The notes under the pieces are model-generated. The model did no database searches. It worked only from the letters and a program-made list of their open reading frames with translations, and was not told the DNA's origin. From Colimorpha_A sp964630635 (GTDB lineage Bacteria > Bacillota > Clostridia > Oscillospirales > CAG-272): a stretch of DNA of 7,655 nucleotides. Made by a program: the position numbers and the translations under genes. Each line of letters starts with the position of its first letter. Within the stretch, counting starts at the first letter, position 1. The DNA lies in assembly GCA_964630635.1 (NCBI GenBank), contig CAZVVM010000087.1, positions 1-7,655 on the forward strand, given 5' to 3'. Positions 1-5,949 of the stretch are shown in pieces.

Positions 1-17
1 GAATTCGCCGCATTGAT

Positions 18-171
18 TTGCCTTCTCCAGCGGGAGAAGGTGCCGAGTAAAACGAGGCGGATGAGGTGTATTGTACGATTAAATTTTTATTATATCAAAT
101 CATTTGCATTACCTTTGGAACACCTCATCCACCACCTTCGGTGGTCCCCCTTCCCCCGCTGGGGAAGGCAA
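18..171. repeat. Inverted pair of two-hairpin intergenic repeat units (pair 1)
   Basis: Two 52-bp arms, 18-69 and 120-171, are inverted copies of each other; I count 38 of 52 positions matching. Each arm has an outer perfect 8-bp stem with a 4-nt loop (21-40, CCTTCTCC-AGCG-GGAGAAGG; 149-168, CCTTCCCC-CGCT-GGGGAAGG), a variable middle part, and an inner terminus (GGATGAGGTGT at 59-69, its exact complement at 120-130). In the right arm the middle part is a perfect hairpin, ACCACC-TTC-GGTGGT (131-145); in the left arm it is degraded. The two outer stems differ by paired, compensating changes (TC/GA against CC/GG), so the structure is kept while the sequence drifts. The inner termini face each other across a 50-bp AT-rich spacer (70-119). 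The layout resembles REP/BIME or MITE-like elements; no coding capacity is credible. Confidence 0.8.
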
Positions 172-197
172 GACGACGCCCCGATTATTCGCCGCGT
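167..197. repeat. Direct repeat tail, copy 1
   Basis: GGCAAGACGACGCCCCGAT (167-185) occurs again without change at 310-328. A looser match follows (TTCGCCGCG here, CTCCGCCACG in the other copy). Both copies directly follow the right-hand unit of an inverted repeat pair, so the tail seems to be part of the mobile or propagating unit and not host sequence. Confidence 0.75.
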
Positions 198-203
198 ATA
201 TAT

Positions 204-310
204 GGCTCCCCCTCTGGGGGAGCTGTCACCGTAGGTGACTGAGAGGGCAAATCTCAACGTTTCCCTCTCCGTCGTGGCTTTGCCACTTGCACCATCTCCC
301 GAAGGGCGAG
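204..310. repeat. Inverted pair of two-hairpin intergenic repeat units (pair 2)
   Basis: The left unit (204-247) has a perfect outer hairpin GCTCCCCC-TCT-GGGGGAGC (205-223), a perfect second hairpin GTCACC-GTA-GGTGAC (225-239), and the terminus GACTGAGAGGG (237-247). The right unit (263-310) runs the opposite way: terminus CCCTCTCCGTC (263-273, 10 of 11 complementary to the left terminus), hairpin GTGGC-TTT-GCCAC (274-286), and a weaker outer hairpin around CTCCC-GAA-GGG (295-309, one mismatch). A 15-bp spacer (248-262) separates them. The architecture equals that of the pair at 18-171 although the terminus sequence differs, so this is probably a second family or subfamily of the same type. 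Repeats with a GGGGGAGCTGTCA-like core are, to my knowledge, common between genes in gut Clostridia. Confidence 0.72.
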
Positions 311-340
311 GCAAGACGACGCCCCGATGCTCCGCCACGT
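310..340. repeat. Direct repeat tail, copy 2
   Basis: This is the second copy of the 19-bp tail (310-328 identical to 167-185), ending in CTCCGCCACG. It lies between the last repeat hairpin and the operon terminator. The 397 bases before the first gene contain only these repeats and that terminator; the short open frames crossing them look spurious. Confidence 0.72.
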
Positions 341-364
341 TCATCATTTATTATCTGTTATCTG

Positions 365-393
365 AAAAACCGCCTGCCGAAGCAGGCGGTTTT
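365..393 (-). terminator. Rho-independent terminator of the cls-ABC operon
   Basis: A perfect 12-bp inverted repeat (366-377 with 382-393) encloses a 4-nt loop. On the minus strand the core is CCGCCTGC-TTCG-GCAGGCGG, a very stable C(UUCG)G tetraloop hairpin, running into five T residues. It sits 5 nt past the stop codon at 398 of the last operon gene. The mirrored A/T flanks mean it could also stop transcription coming from the left. Confidence 0.9.
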
Positions 394-397
394 CCCC

Positions 398-1255
398 TTA
401 CACCAAGCTTGATTTTTTAAGCACCGTTTTGCTTATCGCTCCAAGACCGACAGCAAAAAGAAGTCCGCCGACGAGAGTGAGAATGACGTTTATAACCGTC
501 GAGTTAAGAGGCGTTATCATTCCGACCATCATAAAGAGGAGCATTCCGCCGCCGAGCGAGCCGCAAATCGAAAGCCACGCCTTCTGCTTTGCCGACACGC
601 TGATGAGCGTGAATATCGAAACGAAAACGAGCATAAGGAATATTTTGGCAAGCATACACATTACGATATTGCCGACCGTAAGCGTTCCGAGGTCAAAGGA
701 AAGACCGCTTATCGCTCCGCCGAGCATCGCACCGATAAAGTAGAATATCAGCATAAGAGAACCGCAAATGAAGCCGCAAACGGTTTTCGAAACGACGTAA
801 TCGCCCTTCTTTGCGCGGACGGTAAAGAGGTTTTTCGCGTAACCGCTTCTGAAATCGTCGGAAATAAAGAGGCAGACGAAAACGCATACTCCCATAAACG
901 CCATATTGATGTTACACATCGCCATAACGTCCATGTCTCCCATACCGCCCATTGCGCCGCCTTCGCCCTCGCCATCCTCGGGCGCGGGTGTTTTTTCTTC
1001 GCTCGGAAGCGTTCCGATAGATTCCCAAACGCTTTCAGGTCCTTCCATAACCGTTACCTCTCCCGTCTGCGGATCGGTCTGTTCCTGTCCGTCCATCATC
1101 GTGAGCATTACGGTCATAACGATCGGTACGACAAGCGCGACGGCAATGATAATATAAAAGGTCTTCGATTTGAGCATTCTTCTCAAATCGACCTTCAGCA
1201 TCGTTTTCACACGCTGACCGAAGCCGTGCTTCGGAAATTTAAGAGCGTCATTCAT
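398..1255 (-). CDS. ABC-2 type permease of the second transporter module
   Basis: This is a 285-residue integral membrane subunit, the expected partner of the ATPase encoded just upstream. About six membrane segments are visible: near residues 32-52, 116-132, 158-183, 194-220, 228-248 and 254-274. A cytoplasmic amphipathic start (MLKVDLRRMLKSKTF, 19-33) precedes the first. The short stretch DFRSGYAKNLFTVRAKKGDY (134-153) after the second segment is shared in outline with the permease encoded at 2169-3005 (DYKSGYVKQLFTTHAKKQDY), so the two are paralogs; it is typical of BcrB/LanE/ABC-2 permeases and probably contacts the ATPase. The outside loop 55-112 is longer than in the paralog and acidic, Gly- and Met-rich. 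The start at 1255 is set by AAGGGAGG (1264-1271) 8 nt upstream. It is the last gene of the operon, 1 nt after the ATPase stop. The exported substrate cannot be told. Confidence 0.88.
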   Translation of the reverse strand: MNDALKFPKHGFGQRVKTMLKVDLRRMLKSKTFYIIIAVALVVPIVMTVMLTMMDGQEQTDPQTGEVTVMEGPESVWESIGTLPSEEKTPAPEDGEGEGGAMGGMGDMDVMAMCNINMAFMGVCVFVCLFISDDFRSGYAKNLFTVRAKKGDYVVSKTVCGFICGSLMLIFYFIGAMLGGAISGLSFDLGTLTVGNIVMCMLAKIFLMLVFVSIFTLISVSAKQKAWLSICGSLGGGMLLFMMVGMITPLNSTVINVILTLVGGLLFAVGLGAISKTVLKKSSLV

Positions 1256-1256
1256 C

Positions 1257-2156
1257 TCATTTGCCTCCCTTCATAAGATCGATATAGTATTCTTCAAGAC
1301 CGATCTTGTCGGTCATTATTTCGGTAACGGTAACGCCGTTTTTGTAAAGGTAAGCGGCGACCTCCTCGGGCGTCACGGGATCGTAAACGCGGATATATCC
1401 CGCCTCGTCCTCGTTCACGCGTGAGAGCTTGCTTCCGAGAACGTATTTTGCTTTGTCCGTATTATCCGCCTTCAGCGCAATATAGGTGCGGCAGTCACTG
1501 TCAAGCTCCTCGGCGGTCATCTCGCGTATCATTTTTCCGTGGCGGATGATACCGTAGTGAGTTGCGACCCTCTGAAGCTCGCCGAGCAGGTGCGACGATA
1601 CCACGATACTGCGCTTTCCGTCCTTTACTATATCGGTAAAGACCTCGCGCATTATTCTCATTCCGTCAGCGTCGAGACCGTTGAGCGGCTCGTCGAGGAC
1701 GAGAAGCGTGGGATTTCCGAGCAGAGCCATCGCAATTCCGACTCTCTGCTTCATACCGAGGGAGCAGTTCTTGTATTTGTTTCCCGCCGCACCCTCCATT
1801 CGGACGGTCTTGAGCATCTTTATTACTTCCTTTTCGGCGTTCTTAATGCCGAGGTTCTCCGCCTGAAGCATCATATTGTCGAACACCGTAAGCGACGGGA
1901 AGCATCCGGGAGATTCGATAAGAACTCCAACGCGCGCTCTGACGGAGGGCTCGGTATGATCCTTACCGTAAAGCTTTATCGAGCCGCCGCTCTTCGGAAT
2001 AAGACCGCATATCATCTTCTCGGTCGTCGATTTTCCCGATCCGTTTTCACCGATAAAGCCGTATATCGCCCCCATAGGAACGGTCATATCAAGACCGCTG
2101 ACGGCTTGCTTTTGTCCGAAATTCTTTGATAGATTTCTTATTTCAACTGCATTCAT
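1257..2156 (-). CDS. ABC transporter ATP-binding protein, BcrA/LanF type (second module)
   Basis: This is a 299-residue cytoplasmic ATPase that powers the permease encoded directly after it. Visible motifs: Walker A GENGSGKST (36-44), signature CSLGMKQR (131-138) in place of LSGGQ, Walker B LLVLDEP (151-157) with catalytic Glu156, D-loop NGLD (159-162), and switch His189 in SSH. The usual Q-loop glutamine is replaced by Glu81 (LIES), the E-loop known from lantibiotic-immunity LanF and BcrA proteins. The C-terminal ~90 residues form the accessory domain usual for this family, ending in GLEEYYIDLMKGGK. I chose ATG at 2156: AGAGG (2165-2169) lies 8 nt before it and the resulting MNAVEIRNLSK matches the start of the paralog. 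An in-frame GTG at 2165 would add three residues but overlaps the binding site. 38 of the first 51 residues equal those of the ATPase at 3007-3909. Family is certain; substrate is not, though peptide-antibiotic resistance is the commonest role. Confidence 0.92.
   Translation of the reverse strand: MNAVEIRNLSKNFGQKQAVSGLDMTVPMGAIYGFIGENGSGKSTTEKMICGLIPKSGGSIKLYGKDHTEPSVRARVGVLIESPGCFPSLTVFDNMMLQAENLGIKNAEKEVIKMLKTVRMEGAAGNKYKNCSLGMKQRVGIAMALLGNPTLLVLDEPLNGLDADGMRIMREVFTDIVKDGKRSIVVSSHLLGELQRVATHYGIIRHGKMIREMTAEELDSDCRTYIALKADNTDKAKYVLGSKLSRVNEDEAGYIRVYDPVTPEEVAAYLYKNGVTVTEIMTDKIGLEEYYIDLMKGGK
1264..1271 (-). promoter_or_regulatory. Ribosome binding site embedded in the ATPase gene end (second module)
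   Basis: AAGGGAGG on the minus strand, 8 nt before ATG 1255. It is formed by the codons for the last Lys-Gly-Gly of the upstream ATPase, so the permease binding site lies inside the preceding coding region. Confidence 0.75.
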
Positions 2157-2164
2157 CGTTATCA

Positions 2165-2169
2165 CCTCT
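2165..2169 (-). promoter_or_regulatory. Ribosome binding site deciding the start at 2156
   Basis: AGAGG on the minus strand, 8 nt before ATG 2156. The alternative GTG at 2165 overlaps this site and has no site of its own at good distance. It reaches into the stop codon of the upstream permease gene (2169-2171), so translation is probably coupled. Confidence 0.65.
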
Positions 2170-3005
2170 TAATAAACGTCACTCTTCGAGAGTATTCCCG
2201 TTCCGAGCAGGATGTAAAATACCGCCCAAAGAACCGACACGGCAGCGCAGGTAAGAAGCGTTCCGATATTGCTTACAAGACAGGCGTTGACCGACGAGCC
2301 GTAAAGGAAAAGGTTGAGGAACGACGTCGGTATCGAAAGATTTTCAACCACAGCCGCGACGCCGATTATAAGAATTCCCGTTCCGAAGAAGAAGCTCGAC
2401 GCAATCGAAATTCCGAAGTATCTGCGGAAGATAACGTTAAGGAAGGTATAAAGCGACGCCCAGCCGAGCGACATAACTATTTTTCCGAGAATTGCAATAA
2501 CGAGCGAGCCGACGTTGACGTCCCAGTCATAGCCCGCAAACGCACCGCCCGCAATTCCGCCGATAAGATACGTTATGCACATACAAGCCATAGCAAACGC
2601 ACAGACGAGGGTCTTTGATATCATATAGTCCTGCTTTTTCGCGTGGGTGGTGAAAAGCTGCTTAACGTAGCCCGACTTATAGTCGTGACCGATAAAGATC
2701 GAGACCATTATTCCGCCGAAGATAAAGACCATATTCATATTCGCGTAATCGGCTATGCTCTTTATGACGTAGAGCGGCTCCGACGCCGCCATTATCTGCC
2801 ATACGTTCGAGTAAAGCGGCTTCATCGTTTCACCGTTCTGGTCGGGCATCATAGTCATTGCCGATACCATCGCGGGAATTATCGCGGCGATGACAAGAAA
2901 AATGTAGAACATCGGGGTATGGAAAAGACGGTAAAAATCGACTCCGAGCATCCCTTTGATACGCTCTGCAAAGCTCGGTTTTTTGAATTTAAGCTCTTTT
3001 GTCAT
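2169..3005 (-). CDS. ABC-2 type permease of the first transporter module
   Basis: This is a 278-residue membrane protein with about six hydrophobic segments (near 31-52, 91-107, 130-157, 164-190, 197-221, 242-269), the layout of ABC-2/BcrB-type export permeases. The N-terminal 28 residues are basic and cytoplasmic (FAERIKGMLGVDFYRLFHTP). The outside loop between segments 1 and 2 is about 38 residues, shorter than in the paralog encoded at 398-1255. DYKSGYVKQLFTTHAKKQDY (108-127) is the conserved cytoplasmic stretch shared by both permeases. The start at 3005 follows AAGGAGG (3015-3021) by 9 nt, a site lying inside the last codons of the upstream ATPase gene, with a 1-nt gap between the stop and the start. 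This fits coupled translation and a fixed subunit ratio. It most likely pairs with the ATPase at 3007-3909; exchange of subunits between the two modules is possible. Confidence 0.88.
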   Translation of the reverse strand: MTKELKFKKPSFAERIKGMLGVDFYRLFHTPMFYIFLVIAAIIPAMVSAMTMMPDQNGETMKPLYSNVWQIMAASEPLYVIKSIADYANMNMVFIFGGIMVSIFIGHDYKSGYVKQLFTTHAKKQDYMISKTLVCAFAMACMCITYLIGGIAGGAFAGYDWDVNVGSLVIAILGKIVMSLGWASLYTFLNVIFRRYFGISIASSFFFGTGILIIGVAAVVENLSIPTSFLNLFLYGSSVNACLVSNIGTLLTCAAVSVLWAVFYILLGTGILSKSDVY

Positions 3006-3006
3006 C

Positions 3007-3909
3007 TTACTTATCCTCCTTGCCCGACATCAGCTCGACGTAGTATTCCTCAAGCCCTATTTTGTTTGCGCGAAGCTCGCTCACCGAGTGACCGTTTTCC
3101 ATAAGATATGAGGCGATCTCGGCAGTGTTATCGACGTCGTAAACGCGTATATACTCTCCGTCCGAGCGAACGTCGGTATACTTTCTTTTAAGAAGTGCCG
3201 CAGCACCCTTCATATCGGGCGTTTTCAGCGACGCGAACACGGTCGCGCGGCTGTCCATCTCCTTGGCTGAAATTTCCATTATCATCTTGCCCTGACGAAT
3301 AACTCCGTAATGGGTCGCTATTTTTTCAAGCTCACCGAGAACGTGCGAGGAAATGAGAACGGTACAGCCGTAATTTTTCGTAATATCGGTCAGAATCTCG
3401 CGCATTATTCTCATACCGTCGGTATCGAGACCGTTTATCGGCTCGTCGAGGATAAGAAGCGCGGGATCGCCGAGAAGCGCCATCGCAATACCGATCCTCT
3501 GCTTCATACCGAGCGAGCATTTCTTGAATTTGAGCGACGCGTGCTCCTCCATACGGACGATTTTCAAAACGCGCATTATCTCCTCGTCGGGGTTGCGTAG
3601 ACCCAGATTGATGCACTGCATCATAAGGTTCTGATATATACTTGAGCCGGGGAAGCATCCCGCGTTCTCGATAAGCGCGCCGACTCTGACGCGGACGCCC
3701 GCGTCCGTATAGTCGCGCCCGAAAAGCTTGATCGAGCCGTGATCGGGCACGAGATGTCCGCAAAGCAGCTTCATCGTCGTCGATTTACCCGAGCCGTTTT
3801 CGCCTATAAAGCCGTATATGGCGCCGACGGGGACGGTCATATCAAGATGATCGACCGCGTACATTGAGCGGAAGCTTTTAGACAGCCCCCTTATCTCTAT
3901 TGCATTCAT
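3007..3909 (-). CDS. ABC transporter ATP-binding protein, BcrA/LanF type (first module)
   Basis: This is a 300-residue ATPase subunit. Motifs in order: Walker A GENGSGKST (36-44), Glu81 in LIENAG where most ABC ATPases have the Q-loop Gln, signature CSLGMKQR (131-138), Walker B LLILDEP (151-157) with Glu156, D-loop NGLD (159-162), switch His189. All catalytic positions are intact, so an active enzyme is expected. The C-terminal domain ends GLEEYYVELMSGKEDK. ATG at 3909 follows AGGAGG (3918-3923) by 8 nt. It lies 15 nt after the cardiolipin synthase stop and 1 nt before the next permease, so it is the first transporter gene of the operon. It is clearly paralogous to the ATPase at 1257-2156; the pair arose by duplication of an ATPase-permease module. 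The exact ligand cannot be read from the sequence. Confidence 0.92.
   Translation of the reverse strand: MNAIEIRGLSKSFRSMYAVDHLDMTVPVGAIYGFIGENGSGKSTTMKLLCGHLVPDHGSIKLFGRDYTDAGVRVRVGALIENAGCFPGSSIYQNLMMQCINLGLRNPDEEIMRVLKIVRMEEHASLKFKKCSLGMKQRIGIAMALLGDPALLILDEPINGLDTDGMRIMREILTDITKNYGCTVLISSHVLGELEKIATHYGVIRQGKMIMEISAKEMDSRATVFASLKTPDMKGAAALLKRKYTDVRSDGEYIRVYDVDNTAEIASYLMENGHSVSELRANKIGLEEYYVELMSGKEDK
3015..3021 (-). promoter_or_regulatory. Ribosome binding site embedded in the ATPase gene end (first module)
   Basis: AAGGAGG on the minus strand, 9 nt before ATG 3005. It falls in the last Lys-Glu-Asp codons of the upstream ATPase, the same arrangement as in the second module. Confidence 0.75.
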
Positions 3910-3924
3910 TTTCTTTTCCTCCTG

Positions 3925-5487
3925 TTATAGCATCGGTGCAAATATTCTTACTACCGCTCGGATAAATCTTTGCAGCAGATTGGTTTTCAACATATCGGGG
4001 GTGACCTCAATACATTTCTGTAAGGTTTCCTCCATATCCTTTTTAAGATCGCCTATCGACCCGCACCCGTACATCCATACTCCGTTTTCGAAATGATGTA
4101 CCAGAGAGCGGTAGTCGAGGTTGATAGTACCTATCATCGCCTGACTGTCGTCAGATAGATAGCTCTTCGCGTGTATAAACCCCGGCTCGTACTCAAACAT
4201 GCGGACGCCAGCCGACATAAGCCGATGATAGAAGCTTCTCGTCATACCGAAAACGAGCTTTTTGTCGGGAATGTGCGGAACGATGATACGAACGTCAACT
4301 CCGCGAAGCGCGGCGTTCTCAATACTGCGGCAGAGGTCGTTATCTATAATGAGGTACGGCGTCGTCATCCACATATAGCCCGACGCGCCGTTCAGCATAT
4401 TCTGTATAACGCTTTTCCCGACCCGTCGGTCATAAAGAGGCCGCGGCCCGTCGCCGAACGGGATCATATATCCGCTTTCCTTTACGTCAGATTCGGGATA
4501 GAGGTCGGAACGCATTTCGGGAATCTTTTTTACGTTGATACCGAAGTCGATAAGAAACAGCCGCGTCAGCTCCCATACCGCCTCGCCCTCAAGACGAAGC
4601 GCGGTGTCCTTCCAATGACCGAATCTGACGACCTCGTTTATGTACTCGTCGGCGATATTCACGCCGCCCGTGTATCCGATCTTGCCGTCGATAACCGTTA
4701 TCTTGCGGTGGCTTCGGTTGTTGAACTCGCTGTCGGCGTTACCGCGCAGACGCGAAAACGGAGTTGCTTCAATACCGTACTTCTTCAGCGTTTTATGATA
4801 ATCACCGGGGAGCGTCATCATACATCCGATGTCGTCGTATAAGACCTTTACCTCAACGCCGTCCTTTGCTTTCCTTTTAAGTATATCGAGTATCGAGTTC
4901 CAGAATTTGCCCTCCTCGATAATGAAATACTCCATATAGATGAATTTCTCCGCGCCCTCAAGGTCGGTAAGCATACGCCCGTGCATATCCTCACCGAGCG
5001 GGAAATACTCCTGCTTCGTGTTCGTGAACAGGTGCGTGTCCGATATACCGCAAAGCATTTTCGCCTGCGATGCGGCAAGCGGATTTTCCTTATTCAGCTT
5101 TTCGAAAAGCCCGCCGTCGTTCTTTTTGTACCCGCGGCTTTTCAATGCGTTAAGCCGCTTGATAAAGCGTTTTTGAAGCGTCCTCGAATAGAACATAAAG
5201 TACAGCATAAAGCCCGCGATCGGGATTATCAGGACGAACAGAAGCCACGGAACCTTATAATCGGGATTGTCATCCGACGCGATTATGCGTATAACGCAGA
5301 ATATCTCCGTTGCCCACGCCGCGAGATAAAAGTACGGCACGTAATAGCAAAACGCGGCAACGACCGTTATAACGGCAAGAACCTCAAACAGCGTAATAAA
5401 GCCCGCAATTATGTATCGGACGGGAATGTATGAATACTCCCTCTCCCTATGCGCTTTGCCGTCAAAATAGGTGTATTTCCGTTTCAT
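3925..5487 (-). CDS. cls: Cardiolipin synthase (phospholipase D superfamily)
   Basis: This is a 520-residue membrane enzyme that, in this family, joins two phosphatidylglycerol molecules into cardiolipin and glycerol. Two or three hydrophobic N-terminal segments (about 25-49, 52-70, 80-100) form the PLDc_N anchor. Two phospholipase D domains follow, each with an HxKxxxxD catalytic motif: HRKITVID (260-267, followed by GKIGYTGGVN) and HAKSYLSD (439-446, followed by IGTINLDYRS). Both His-Lys-Asp sets are intact and the length is normal for bacterial Cls. ATG at 5487 is preceded by AGAGGG (5495-5500) at 7 nt. It is the first gene of the operon; only 15 nt and no hairpin separate it from the first ABC ATPase gene, so co-transcription with the two transporter modules is expected. 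Altered cardiolipin content is a known response to membrane-active peptides, which fits the neighbours. Some Clostridia carry several cls paralogs; which one this is cannot be told. Confidence 0.93.
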   Translation of the reverse strand: MKRKYTYFDGKAHREREYSYIPVRYIIAGFITLFEVLAVITVVAAFCYYVPYFYLAAWATEIFCVIRIIASDDNPDYKVPWLLFVLIIPIAGFMLYFMFYSRTLQKRFIKRLNALKSRGYKKNDGGLFEKLNKENPLAASQAKMLCGISDTHLFTNTKQEYFPLGEDMHGRMLTDLEGAEKFIYMEYFIIEEGKFWNSILDILKRKAKDGVEVKVLYDDIGCMMTLPGDYHKTLKKYGIEATPFSRLRGNADSEFNNRSHRKITVIDGKIGYTGGVNIADEYINEVVRFGHWKDTALRLEGEAVWELTRLFLIDFGINVKKIPEMRSDLYPESDVKESGYMIPFGDGPRPLYDRRVGKSVIQNMLNGASGYMWMTTPYLIIDNDLCRSIENAALRGVDVRIIVPHIPDKKLVFGMTRSFYHRLMSAGVRMFEYEPGFIHAKSYLSDDSQAMIGTINLDYRSLVHHFENGVWMYGCGSIGDLKKDMEETLQKCIEVTPDMLKTNLLQRFIRAVVRIFAPML

Positions 5488-5510
5488 TTATCCACCCTCT
5501 CAAAATGCCG

Positions 5511-5541
5511 AAAAGCGAGACGGCGTTCCACCGTTTCGCTT
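5511..5541 (-). terminator. Hairpin between the small helical-protein gene and cls, probable weak terminator
   Basis: The arms at 5513-5523 and 5531-5541 make an 11-bp stem with one G-T wobble and a 7-nt loop. Read on the minus strand the stem runs into four T residues (5514-5511) and starts 13 nt after the stop codon at 5555. The T tract is short, so partial read-through into cls is plausible. I see no convincing -35/-10 pair between this hairpin and the cls start. Confidence 0.55.
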
Positions 5542-5554
5542 GACGGTTTTCGGT

Positions 5555-5857
5555 TTATTTCTTCTTTGCCGCCTCGTAGCGCTCGTTTGCCGCCGCAGTT
5601 CTTGCCTTTGCCTCGGCGATCTGTTCTTCACGCTCTGCCTGCATTTTCGCGTTTCTTTCTGCGGGAGTCATATGTGCGTCGTCCCAGCTCTTCTTGGCGT
5701 CCGCCTTTGCCTTTGCAAAGGTGTTATGTCCTCTGTTTTCTTCAAAGTTTGCCTTGCTCTCCGCCTTGACCGCCTCGAGATTTGCCTTATCGACCTCGTG
5801 CTGCGCCTTTGCACTCTCCTTCATATCGGAAAATGCCTTCTTCAAAAAGTTTGCCAT
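5555..5857 (-). CDS. Small Ala/Lys/Glu-rich helical protein of unknown function
   Basis: This 100-residue protein has no signal peptide, membrane segment or cysteine. It holds 24 Ala, 16 Lys and 13 Glu and has a single proline (residue 65 in MTPAERN), so it should be two long charged helices, roughly 3-50 and 64-98, joined at a short turn; coiled-coil or membrane-surface association is possible (MANFLKKAFSDMKE looks amphipathic). I have a general impression that similar small proteins occur widely in Clostridia without known function, but cannot name a family. ATG at 5857 follows AAGGT (5866-5870) with normal spacing. It has its own promoter at 5893-5947 with the same upstream block as the promoter of the next gene upstream, and a hairpin follows it. 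A co-regulated partner role is inferred only from that. Confidence 0.78.
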   Translation of the reverse strand: MANFLKKAFSDMKESAKAQHEVDKANLEAVKAESKANFEENRGHNTFAKAKADAKKSWDDAHMTPAERNAKMQAEREEQIAEAKARTAAANERYEAAKKK

Positions 5858-5892
5858 CGTTATTTACCTTACCTTTCATATTTTACGGACTT

Positions 5893-5947
5893 ATTATATC
5901 GGTCCGATGTTTTTGATTTTTTTGTAAAATGTTTAAGTTTTATTAAA
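5893..5947 (-). promoter_or_regulatory. Promoter of the small helical-protein gene, with shared 40-bp upstream block (copy A)
   Basis: On the minus strand a perfect TATAAT (5893-5898) lies about 35 nt before the start codon. Upstream, 5908-5947 matches 6400-6439 at 38 of 40 positions, and both copies lie exactly 9 nt from TATAAT. No TTGACA-like hexamer is found at 16-18 nt; that place is A-rich (AAAAAT). The shared block contains TTTAATA and TTAAACA spaced 11 bp apart, a period typical of OmpR/PhoB-family operators, which suggests activator control. TTTACA in this copy (5923-5928) is 24 nt from the -10, too far to act as -35. CGGAC and GTCCG (5886-5890, 5902-5906) flank the -10 only in this copy. 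Confidence 0.7.
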
Positions 5948-5949
5948 GT

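Noticed and set aside
18..310. CRISPR array or riboswitch
   Set aside because: There is no regular repeat-spacer pattern, the units are inverted pairs, and the region lies downstream of the operon and not before a gene start.
13..420. Short open frames across the first 400 bases on both strands (for example 13-234 plus, 90-347 minus)
   Set aside because: They consist of translated palindromic repeats, lack ribosome binding sites and run through hairpins and the terminator.
1539..2129. 196-codon plus-strand open frame
   Set aside because: It lies wholly inside the minus-strand ABC ATPase gene, which has all family motifs; low-complexity antisense shadow.
4171..4842. 223-codon plus-strand open frame
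   Set aside because: Antisense to the HKD region of cardiolipin synthase; no ribosome binding site or recognisable domain.
5923..5928. TTTACA as a -35 box for the copy A promoter
   Set aside because: It is 24 nt from TATAAT and is not kept in copy B.
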